5,224 bases of DNA from Desulfobacteraceae bacterium UBA5852 (lineage in GTDB: Bacteria > Desulfobacterota > Desulfobacteria > Desulfobacterales > UBA5852). Under the pieces are notes generated by a model. The model saw nothing but the letters and a program-made list of their open reading frames with translations, did no database searches and had not been told where the DNA came from. Every line of letters begins with the position of its first letter. The first letter of the stretch is position 1. Below, one piece after another: positions 1 through 5,224 of this stretch. Position numbers and translations under genes: made by a program. The stretch covers positions 1 through 5,224 of the forward strand of contig DJGG01000203.1 of assembly GCA_002432195.1 (NCBI GenBank), in the 5' to 3' direction.

Positions 1-104
1 CAAACCGTTGCCCGCCCCCTGGGACCTTAAGCCCCCCAGCCCATCTCACCCGGAGATCCCCCCGGAAATTCCCGTCATTTTAGTCCGCCGCCCCGGGACC
101 TGAA

Positions 105-163
105 GTGGCGGACCGCAGGGCACCGGCGGTCGGGGACGGTTGCCGCGCCTTGCGGTCCGCTAC
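105..163 (-). terminator. Long GC-rich hairpin just downstream of the TM2 gene, possible terminator
   Basis: Bases 105-121 pair with 147-163 in a 17-bp stem containing two G-T wobbles; its core, GCGGACCGCA (108-117) against TGCGGTCCGC (151-160), is perfect. The loop can fold further, with 124-127 pairing with 142-145. The structure begins 7 bases past the TAG stop of the TM2 gene, so it would lie in that gene's 3' end. No T-run follows it on the minus strand, so it is not a textbook intrinsic terminator. It could instead protect the 3' end, serve as a REP-like element, or separate the TM2 gene from an unseen gene to the left. The pairing is read directly; the role is inferred. Confidence 0.4.
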
Positions 164-169
164 CCCGGG

Positions 170-565
170 CTACCCCCGGTTGGCCAGGCTCACCTGGTCG
201 TTCAGGGTCCAGAAGTCGTAGATCAGCCCCACCCCGAAAAGCGCCCCGCTGCACAAATACACCAGCCCCGTGACCCACTTGCCCATGTAGAAGCGGTGCA
301 CCCCCAGCAGCCCCAGGAAGGTCAGCAGCAGCCAGGCGGCGTTGAAGCTGAGCTTCCCCGGAGCAAAACGCAGATCGGCCTCCCGGTCCATGGAGGGGAT
401 CAGGAAGAAGTCCACGATCCAGCCGACGAACAGCAGCCCCAGGGTGAAAAACCAGATCGTCCCGGTAACGGGCTTGCCGTAGTAAAACCGGTGGGCCCCC
501 AGGAAGCCGAAGGCCCAGAGCAGGTAGCCGATGGTCTTGCTGTGGGTGTCGTCCAGGTTGGTCAT
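170..565 (-). CDS. Tandem TM2-domain membrane protein
   Basis: This 131-residue integral membrane protein carries two copies of the TM2 domain. Copy 1 has GAHRFYYGK at 23-31, then a hydrophobic stretch to VDFFLIP (51-57). Copy 2 has GVHRFYMGK at 88-96, then a hydrophobic stretch to YDFW (116-119). The copies are exactly 65 residues apart, and the conserved Asp recurs at 52 and 117. Four membrane segments are likely, near 11-23, 34-56, 74-88 and 97-116, joined by a charged loop (MDREADLRFAPGK, 59-71). There is no signal peptide. Many bacterial TM2 proteins have one domain, so this is an internal duplication. The ATG at 565 is preceded by a GAGGGAG Shine-Dalgarno about 7 bases upstream. It lies 91 bases downstream of the ABC-F gene on the same strand and may share its transcript. 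TM2 proteins have no well-defined biochemical role in bacteria, so none is assigned. Confidence 0.9.
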   Translation of the reverse strand: MTNLDDTHSKTIGYLLWAFGFLGAHRFYYGKPVTGTIWFFTLGLLFVGWIVDFFLIPSMDREADLRFAPGKLSFNAAWLLLTFLGLLGVHRFYMGKWVTGLVYLCSGALFGVGLIYDFWTLNDQVSLANRG

Positions 566-619
566 GCCGTCTCCCTCGAGTTGTCAGGTGTCCCCTTGCG
601 CGCGGGCATTGCCCAAACA

Positions 620-643
620 GGGCGTGAGCCATGGTCCACGCCC
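620..643 (-). other. Small intergenic hairpin between ABC-F and TM2 genes
   Basis: GGGCGTG (620-626) pairs perfectly with CACGCCC (637-643) around a 10-base loop that contains the palindrome CCATGG. It sits 13 bases past the stop of the ABC-F gene and 54 bases before the TM2 start. No clear T-run follows on the minus strand, so full termination is unlikely. It could attenuate readthrough, mark an RNA processing site, or be chance in GC-rich DNA. Confidence 0.25.
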
Positions 644-656
644 CCGCCCGCTCATT

Positions 657-3281
657 TCAGCCCCCCGCCCGCCCTTCCAACTCCTCCCAGCGGGCATAGG
701 CGGCGGCCAATTCCGTTTCGATCTCCCCCAGGCGGGCCTTGAGCCCGGGCACCGTGGCCCCCAGGCGCTTGTAGATCCCGGGATCCCCCAGGGCGGCGAA
801 GATGTTGGCCTGCTCGGCCTCCAGGCGCTCGATGGTCCCGGGCAGGGCTTCCAATTCCTTCTGTTCCTTGAAGGTCAGCTTGCGCGGCCCGAGGGGTGGG
901 GTTTTCAGGCGCAGGGGTTTGGGCGCAGGGGCCGGCGGCGGCGCCTCCGCGGCCCGGCGCTGGCGCCGCCAGTCGCTGTAGCCCCCCACGTATTCATTCA
1001 CGCGCCCGTCCCCCTCGAACGCCAGGATGCCCGTGGCCACCTGATCCAGGAACACCCGGTCGTGGCTCACCACGAGGATGGTGCCATCGTAGTCGTACAG
1101 ACGCTCCTCCAGCAGTTCCAGGGTCTCCAGGTCCAGGTCGTTGGTGGGCTCGTCCAGCACCAGGAGGTTCGCCGGGCGGGCGAAGAGGCGGGCCAGCAGC
1201 AGTCGGTTCTTCTCCCCGCCGGAGAGGGCCTTGACCGGCTGCCGCGCCCGCTCCACGGTGAAGAGGAAATCGCTCAAATAGCCCATCACGTGGCGGGTCC
1301 GCCCGTTGAAGACGATGCGGTCGTTGCCCTCGGCCACATTGTCGGCCACCGAGCGCTCCTCGTCCAACTGGGCCCGCAACTGGTCGAAATAGGCCACCTG
1401 CAGGCGGGTGCCGTGACGCACCTTGCCGCGCTCCGGGGTCAGGCGGCCGAGCAGGATCTGGAGCAGGGTGGTCTTGCCCGCGCCGTTGGGCCCCACGATG
1501 CCCACCCGGTCCCCCCGGGAAATCACGGTGCTCAGGTCCTGGAACACCCAACGGTCGCCCCAGCGATGGCTCACACCCTCGGCCACCAGCACCAGCTTGC
1601 CGCTCTGTTCGGCCGCCTGGAGACGCAGGCGCACGTCTCCCAGCGCCTCGCGCCGCTGCCGCCGCTCGTCCCGCAGGCGCTCCAGGGCGCGCACCCGGCC
1701 CTGGTTGCGCCGGCGCCGGGCCTTGACCCCCTGCCGGATCCAGGCCTCCTCCCGGGCCAGCTCGCGGTCCTGGCGGGCGGCTTGCCCCTCTTCGGCCGCC
1801 AGGGCGGCCTCCTTGCGGGCCAGAAAGGCGTGGTAGTCCCCGGGGAAGGCATAGAGGTGCCCCCGGTCCAGTTCCACGATGCGCGTCGCCAGGGCCTGGA
1901 GCACGGCACGGTCGTGGGTCACCAGCACCAGAGCGCTGTCGGTTTTGAGCAGGGTTTCCTCGAGCCACTGGATGGTGACCAGGTCCAGATGGTTGGTGGG
2001 CTCGTCCAGCAGCAGCAGGTTCAGGGGGGTGGCCAGGAGCTTGCCCAGCAGGACGCGGCTTTTCTCACCACCCGACAGGACGGCCACCCGTTTCAGGGCG
2101 TCGTCCCCTTCGAACATCATGGCCCCGCAGATGTTGCGCGCCACCTGGCGTTCGAGGCGGGGATCCGCGCTCTGGATCTCCTCTTCCACGGTGCGCTCGT
2201 CCAACAGGGTGGCCACGTTGGTCTGCTCGAAGAAGCCCATGCGCACCTGGGGGTTGAACTGGACCTCCCCGGCGCTGGGGGGCAGCACCCCGGCCAGGAC
2301 CTTCAGAAGCGTGGTTTTGCCGTGGCCGTTGGGCCCCACCACGGCGATGCGGTCTTCGGGCTCCACGGCCAGGTTGAGCCCCTGGAAAAGCGGCCGCGCG
2401 TCCCCATAGCCGAAGGTCAGACCCCGGGCGGTCAGCATGCGCCGCCCCCGGAAGGGCTGACTGCGGAAGGAAAACTCCAGGGACTGGAGCGGGCGCAACT
2501 TATCGCGTTTTTCCATTTTTTCCAGAGTCTTGATGCGGGACTGCACCATGTTCGCCAATCGGGCCTTGGCCCGGAAGCGGGAGATGAACAGCTCCACCTC
2601 CCGGCGCCGGCGCTCGTCGTTCATCCGGGTTTTCTCATAGACTTCCTCGTCCCGGGCGATCTGCTCGTAATACTTGGCCGTGTCCCCCTTCAGTTTGCGC
2701 GCCCGGCCACGATGGAGGCCCACGATGTGGGTGACCACCTGGTCCATGAAGCCCCGGTCGTGGGTGATCAGCAGCAGCTCGTGGGGCCAGGACTGGAGAA
2801 AGCGGATGATCCAGCGGATGGCCGTGATGTCCAGGTAGTTGGTGGGCTCGTCCAGCAGGAGCAGGTCGGGCTCGGCCAGAAGGGCCTTGGCCAGGTTGAG
2901 GCGCACCTGGTAGCCGCCCGAGAATTCACCGGGCGGCCGCTGGCCGTCGGCGGCGGAAAACCCCAGCCCGGCCAGGATCTTTTCGGCTTTCCAGTGGTGG
3001 TCGGCCTCCGTCGGGGGCAGCCCGGTCATGGCCTCGGCCAGGACGGTGGGCCGGGTGAAGGCGATCTGCTGGCGGACGTATCCCAGGCGGTAGTTCTTGG
3101 GGATCGTGATGGTTCCCCCGTCATGGGATTCCTCGCCCATGATCATCCGCAGCAGCGTGGTCTTGCCGTGGCCGTTGCGGGCCACGAGACCCGCGCGCTC
3201 CTTGGCGTTGAGCTTGAAGCTCAAGCCTTCGTAGAGCACGCGCGGGCCGTAGCTCTTGGTGACGTTTTCGATGGCCAGCAT
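657..3281 (-). CDS. Three-NBD ABC-F family ATPase, apparent ABC-F/Uup fusion
   Basis: This is a soluble, ribosome-associated type ABC ATPase with no membrane segments, 874 residues long against the usual 530-650. NBD1 has Walker A ARNGHGKT (34-41), signature FSGGYQ (120-125), Walker B LLLDEP (141-146) and H-loop His174. Linker 1 (about 200-278) is Arg/Lys-rich like the tRNA-interacting linker of ABC-F proteins. NBD2 has GPNGHGKT (316-323), LSGGE (402-406), Asp426-Glu427 and His456. Linker 2 (about 488-560, with WIRQGVKARRRRN) is Uup-like. NBD3 has GPNGAGKT (597-604), LSGGE (686-690), Asp710-Glu711 and His740. A Pro-rich tether (780-800) leads to a Uup-type C-terminal coiled coil (about 800-874). 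Residues past about 435 resemble Uup, and those before resemble a different ABC-F subfamily. The ATG at 3281 was chosen because the family N-terminus (MLAIENVTKSYG) begins there and GAGG lies 6 bases upstream. The open frame reaches 3635, but that part runs into the HDOD gene. Likely role: translation factor or ribosome-linked ATPase; the fused form's role is unknown. Confidence 0.92.
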   Translation of the reverse strand: MLAIENVTKSYGPRVLYEGLSFKLNAKERAGLVARNGHGKTTLLRMIMGEESHDGGTITIPKNYRLGYVRQQIAFTRPTVLAEAMTGLPPTEADHHWKAEKILAGLGFSAADGQRPPGEFSGGYQVRLNLAKALLAEPDLLLLDEPTNYLDITAIRWIIRFLQSWPHELLLITHDRGFMDQVVTHIVGLHRGRARKLKGDTAKYYEQIARDEEVYEKTRMNDERRRREVELFISRFRAKARLANMVQSRIKTLEKMEKRDKLRPLQSLEFSFRSQPFRGRRMLTARGLTFGYGDARPLFQGLNLAVEPEDRIAVVGPNGHGKTTLLKVLAGVLPPSAGEVQFNPQVRMGFFEQTNVATLLDERTVEEEIQSADPRLERQVARNICGAMMFEGDDALKRVAVLSGGEKSRVLLGKLLATPLNLLLLDEPTNHLDLVTIQWLEETLLKTDSALVLVTHDRAVLQALATRIVELDRGHLYAFPGDYHAFLARKEAALAAEEGQAARQDRELAREEAWIRQGVKARRRRNQGRVRALERLRDERRQRREALGDVRLRLQAAEQSGKLVLVAEGVSHRWGDRWVFQDLSTVISRGDRVGIVGPNGAGKTTLLQILLGRLTPERGKVRHGTRLQVAYFDQLRAQLDEERSVADNVAEGNDRIVFNGRTRHVMGYLSDFLFTVERARQPVKALSGGEKNRLLLARLFARPANLLVLDEPTNDLDLETLELLEERLYDYDGTILVVSHDRVFLDQVATGILAFEGDGRVNEYVGGYSDWRRQRRAAEAPPPAPAPKPLRLKTPPLGPRKLTFKEQKELEALPGTIERLEAEQANIFAALGDPGIYKRLGATVPGLKARLGEIETELAAAYARWEELEGRAGG
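1140..1159 (-). repeat. Walker B 20-base repeat, copy in NBD3
   Basis: These 20 bases encode most of VLDEPTN (residues 708-714) and are identical to 1992-2011 and 2838-2857. Identity across third codon positions exceeds what the shared protein motif requires, although strong GC-biased codon choice could produce it. The spacings are 852 and 846 bases. Confidence 0.85.
1992..2011 (-). repeat. Walker B 20-base repeat, copy in NBD2 (proposed fusion joint)
   Basis: These 20 bases encode most of LLDEPTN (residues 424-430) and match the copies at 1140-1159 and 2838-2857 exactly. The protein changes family character here. Upstream residues (EKSRVLLGKLL, 406-416) resemble the second NBD of an ABC-F, and downstream residues (TIQWLEE, 436-442) resemble the first NBD of Uup. 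This makes it the likeliest crossover point. The repeat is seen directly; the joint is inferred. Confidence 0.85.
2838..2857 (-). repeat. Walker B 20-base repeat, copy in NBD1
   Basis: These 20 bases encode most of LLDEPTN (residues 142-148) of NBD1 and are identical to the copies in NBD2 and NBD3. They are a within-gene direct repeat that could support slippage or unequal recombination. Confidence 0.85.
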
Positions 3282-3285
3282 GGAG

Positions 3286-3291
3286 CACCTC
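3286..3291 (-). promoter_or_regulatory. Ribosome binding site fixing the ABC-F start
   Basis: The minus strand reads GAGGTG followed by CTCC and the ATG at 3281, placing the GAGG core 6 bases from the start. Together with the family-like N-terminus, this decides the start against the in-frame upstream ATG codons, which lie in the promoter spacer and inside the divergent HDOD gene. Confidence 0.75.
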
Positions 3292-3364
3292 GGAGTGGCG
3301 GCGGACTCGGCACAGGGCGCTGACCCCGGTGGCGAACCCTGGTCGCCGAGCGGTTGAGCACCGC

Positions 3365-3393
3365 ATAATAGACGCCCCGGTCCCCGAGGTAAA
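3365..3393 (-). promoter_or_regulatory. Candidate sigma-70 promoter for the ABC-F gene
   Basis: On the minus strand TTTACC (3393-3388, 4 of 6 to TTGACA) is followed by exactly 17 bases and TATTAT (3370-3365, 5 of 6 to TATAAT). This is an AT-rich island in very GC-rich DNA. Transcription would begin near 3358, giving a leader of about 77 bases. The leader holds a 5-bp hairpin (GGCGA 3331-3335 with TCGCC 3343-3347) and no convincing leader peptide. No comparably good promoter was found for the opposite-strand HDOD gene; the best guess there is a weak GATAAG near 3432-3437 without a matching -35 element. Confidence 0.45.
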
Positions 3394-3519
3394 GAGGCGT
3401 TGCCGGGACTCAAGAAATCGGGACAAGTTGCGATAAGCAAGATGACGGCCTGTGCCCCTGGCGGGCGGGCTGCGCCGGCCATTCGGCGATCATCACCCCG
3501 GAAGGAAAGCCAAGCGACC

Positions 3520-4491
3520 ATGCTCACCCCACGCGCCACAAACGCCACCGCGCTGCGCGAGCGCATCGAACGCCTGCCGCTGGTGGATGCAGGGGTATTC
3601 GACGTCATCGCCCTGCTCAACGACCCCCTCGGCACCTACGATCAGGTCGTCGCCAAGCTGACGCCCGACATCACGGCCCGTTTCCTCAACCTGGCCAACT
3701 CGGCCTATTACGGCATCGAGGTGCGCTCCATCACCCACGCGGTCAAGCTGCTGGGCTACGACGCCATGCGGCAGAACCTGATCACCTCCTTTCTCATCGA
3801 GCACCTCACCAAGCAGCTGGATCTGGAGCGCTTCGACTTCGAGGCCTTCCAAGAGCGGGCGCGCGTCGCGGCCGCCGTGGCCCGCGCCCTGGGGGGCGTG
3901 CTGGAGTACGACCGCCTGGGGGATGCCTACACCGCGGCCCTGCTCCACGGTATCGGCGCCCTGGTGGTCGCCGTGCATTTCCCCGATGCGCTACGGGAAA
4001 TTCTCGCCGCCGGGCATGCGGATGCCGCGGCCCGGCAGGCCGTCGAGCGGCGTGTACTGGGGGCCAGCGAGGCGGAGATCGGCGCCCTGGTGCTCGAGCG
4101 CTTCAACATCCCCGCCGAGATCTGCGACGCGGTGCGCTACCACCTCTGCCCGGAGCGGGATCCGGCGGAAACACCCCATTTCGAACTGGAATCCCTGGTC
4201 CGCGCGGCGGCGGACATGGCCACCCGGCTGCGCGTACCGGACGGCCCCGCCTGGGAACGCTTCCAGGAAGCCCTGCGGCAGGCGGGGGCCGAGGGGCAGC
4301 GCGCCTACCGCGCCAGCCTGCAGGACGGCCTGCAATCCTGCGGTTACCAGGAGGCCTTCCCCAGGCTACTGGCCCAGGTGGGGCAGGTGGTGGGCGACCG
4401 TCTGCGGCTTTTCTGCCCCGGGACCGTCGCAGCCGGGGCGGCCGACGCGGGGGGAACCCGCCGTGCGCCCCTGGTGGAGGCGGCCCCATGA
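3520..4491 (+). CDS. HDOD-domain signalling protein
   Basis: This 323-residue soluble protein is built mainly of one HDOD domain, a non-catalytic relative of HD phosphohydrolases used as a protein-interaction or signalling module in bacteria. The hallmark block is at about 47-96: LTPDITARFLNLANSAYYG, then SITHAVKLLGYDAMRQNL. A second block, AALLHGIGALVVAVHFP (139-155), matches the family's LLHDIG region with Gly in place of Asp, so the metal-binding HD pair is not intact. This is usual for HDOD. The C-terminal part (about 220-300) is helical, and the Ala/Gly-rich tail (301-323) looks disordered. No receiver, GGDEF or EAL domain is attached. The ATG at 3520 was chosen because AAGGA lies 13 bases upstream, a rather long spacing. 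An in-frame ATG at 3442 would add 26 unlike-family residues. It diverges from the ABC-F gene and overlaps the next gene by 4 bases. The partner and signal are unknown. Confidence 0.88.
   Translation: MLTPRATNATALRERIERLPLVDAGVFDVIALLNDPLGTYDQVVAKLTPDITARFLNLANSAYYGIEVRSITHAVKLLGYDAMRQNLITSFLIEHLTKQLDLERFDFEAFQERARVAAAVARALGGVLEYDRLGDAYTAALLHGIGALVVAVHFPDALREILAAGHADAAARQAVERRVLGASEAEIGALVLERFNIPAEICDAVRYHLCPERDPAETPHFELESLVRAAADMATRLRVPDGPAWERFQEALRQAGAEGQRAYRASLQDGLQSCGYQEAFPRLLAQVGQVVGDRLRLFCPGTVAAGAADAGGTRRAPLVEAAP
4473..4480 (+). promoter_or_regulatory. Ribosome binding site inside the HDOD gene end
   Basis: GGTGGAGG ends 7 bases before the ATG at 4488, and it lies within the last codons of the HDOD gene. 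With the ATGA overlap, this points to coupled translation of the two genes and fixes the start of the downstream one. Confidence 0.75.
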
Positions 4492-5117
4492 CGCCGGCGC
4501 GCCCCCCGGAAACCATCGGCGCCGTGTGGGCGGCGTTCCTCGCGGCGGACCCGGCCGGCCTGCCGGCCGCCGAGCGTTCGGCCCGGCAACAGCTGGAGCG
4601 TTTCGATGCCGCCAGCCGCGGCGGCATCCTGCGGGACCTCCAGGCCATCGAAGACGCCGCCGGCCTCCAGGAGGACCCCTTGCCGTTTCTCCGGAGGCGC
4701 CTGATGGATCTGGTGGACCGGCGGGTCGGCTCCGGGGAGTTGATCAAGCTGGCCTGCGGCGGTCCGGGCGGCGGAGCGGGGTCGGCAGGACCCACCATGC
4801 AGAGCCTGGACCTGGTGGCGGCCGACTGCGACGTCCAGATCGCCGTGCTGCGGGCCTATGCCCGTCGCAACTTCGGGGATGCCGGGGAAGGGGACTGGTT
4901 TGCGGCTTACGGGCGCCTGTCGGGGTTCTACCACGGCCTGATGGCCCGGGGCCTCAACCGCCCGCTGCCGGAATGGTTCGAGTTCGACGGGCGCCGCTAT
5001 GCGGCCACCCGCGCCAACATGATCGCCTGCCGGGACGCATGCCTGGCCGCGCCCCCCGGGCGGCGCTTCGATCTCCCCCCGGCAGGGGCCCCCGCGGCCG
5101 CCGCAGCCTGTGAATAA
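4488..5117 (+). CDS. Hypothetical protein coupled to the HDOD gene
   Basis: This 209-residue protein is not recognised. The N-terminal third (8-82) is charged and probably helical. A Gly-rich break at 91-101 (GGPGGGAGSAG) separates it from a second helical region (103-152) with aromatic-rich stretches DWFAAYGRLSGFYHGL (136-151) and PEWFEFDGRRYA (161-172). Cysteines are at 90, 114, 181, 185 and 208; C181-x3-C185 is too sparse to call a metal site. The tail (188-209) is Pro/Ala-rich and probably disordered. There is no signal peptide, membrane segment or known catalytic motif. The start is well supported by a GGAGG site 7 bases upstream and the ATGA overlap with the HDOD stop. The coupling suggests balanced production and possibly physical association with the HDOD protein, but that is inference. 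Confidence is in the gene being real, not in any function. Confidence 0.8.
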   Translation: MTPARPPETIGAVWAAFLAADPAGLPAAERSARQQLERFDAASRGGILRDLQAIEDAAGLQEDPLPFLRRRLMDLVDRRVGSGELIKLACGGPGGGAGSAGPTMQSLDLVAADCDVQIAVLRAYARRNFGDAGEGDWFAAYGRLSGFYHGLMARGLNRPLPEWFEFDGRRYAATRANMIACRDACLAAPPGRRFDLPPAGAPAAAAACE

Positions 5118-5137
5118 ACTGCGTCTCGGACCACAAG

Positions 5138-5198
5138 GCTGCGTTGCGACCCCCGTGAAAATGCTCACAACTCCCGCCAAGGGCGGGATTGCTGCGTT
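5138..5198 (+). repeat. Short GCTGCGTT direct repeats downstream of the operon
   Basis: GCTGCGTT occurs at 5138-5145 and 5191-5198, and the related CTGCGT also at 5119-5124. In addition, CGCAGCCT (5102-5109, the end of the coding region) is the inverse of AGGCTGCG (5136-5143), and GTGA (5155-5158) faces TCAC (5165-5168). This density of small repeats outside genes could mark a dispersed intergenic element, but a single copy cannot show that. Confidence 0.35.
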
Positions 5199-5202
5199 TT
5201 TT
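5172..5202 (+). terminator. Candidate intrinsic terminator of the HDOD operon
   Basis: TCCCGCC (5172-5178) pairs perfectly with GGCGGGA (5182-5188) around a 3-base loop. Six T residues follow at 5197-5202. The T-run begins 8 bases after the stem, farther than in a strong intrinsic terminator, which lowers confidence. It lies 55 bases past the stop of the second gene, where a terminator is expected. Confidence 0.55.
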
Positions 5203-5224
5203 CCATCGGGCCGCGCCTTGCCTT

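Noticed and set aside
2..103. Possible C-terminal end of a plus-strand gene entering from the left (33 codons, Pro-rich)
   Set aside because: The frame is open to the window edge, but another frame is open nearly as far by chance in such GC-rich DNA, and no recognisable motif is present.
1140..2857. Three evenly spaced identical 20-mers as a CRISPR-like array
   Set aside because: The spacing of about 850 bases and their position at Walker B codons show that they are conserved domain motifs within one gene.
531..3323. 930-codon open frame on the plus strand opposite the ABC-F gene
   Set aside because: It is the antisense shadow of a GC-rich gene. Its repeated VGGLVQ motifs are just the reverse of the three Walker B sequences, and no family resemblance or ribosome site supports it.
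3282..3635. N-terminal extension of the ABC-F frame by 118 residues
   Set aside because: It would overlap the divergent HDOD gene and cross the promoter spacer, and its sequence is unlike any ABC-F N-terminus. The ATG at 3281 has a good ribosome site and a family-like start.
3931..3966. Active HD phosphohydrolase site in the HDOD gene
   Set aside because: The local motif is HGIG, not HDIG, and the wider pattern is that of the non-catalytic HDOD family.
4344..5180. 278-codon minus-strand open frame opposite the HDOD operon
   Set aside because: It is low-complexity Arg/Gly/Pro-rich shadow coding opposite two better supported genes, one of them with clear HDOD motifs.

Overview
The window is GC-rich bacterial DNA with four protein genes, in two divergent pairs, that account for almost all of it. 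The minus-strand pair on the left is a small membrane protein with two TM2 domains (170-565) and, upstream of it in transcription order, a large ABC-F type ATPase (657-3281). The plus-strand pair on the right is an HDOD-domain regulator (3520-4491) and, overlapping it by ATGA, an unrecognised 209-residue protein (4488-5117). The pairs diverge from a 238-bp spacer (3282-3519) holding a plausible promoter for the ABC-F gene. Base composition and the style of the ABC-F and Uup parts recall Desulfobacterota/Deltaproteobacteria. That is a judgement from remembered family sequences, not a search.

The standout is the ABC-F gene. Bacterial ABC-F proteins normally have two nucleotide-binding domains (NBDs) and about 530-650 residues. 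This one has 874 residues and three complete Walker A / signature / Walker B sets in one uninterrupted frame. It reads as an in-frame fusion. NBD1, linker 1 and the front half of NBD2 look like one ABC-F subfamily. The back half of NBD2, the second linker, NBD3 and the C-terminal coiled coil look like Uup. The switch falls at the shared LLLDEPTNHLD Walker B motif. A 20-base stretch there is identical in all three NBDs, which suggests recombination between two neighbouring paralogues. A mis-joined assembly must also be excluded.

The right-hand pair looks like a translationally coupled two-gene unit: a strong Shine-Dalgarno lies in the last codons of the HDOD gene, and a hairpin plus T-run follows the second gene. 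HDOD proteins are non-catalytic signalling scaffolds, so the partner may act in the same pathway, but its sequence gives no function.

Non-coding stretches are short: 1-169 (a long GC-rich hairpin downstream of the TM2 gene), 566-656 (a small hairpin), 3282-3519 (the divergent promoter region) and 5118-5224 (terminator and short repeats). No tRNA, rRNA, CRISPR array, insertion sequence or phage gene was seen.
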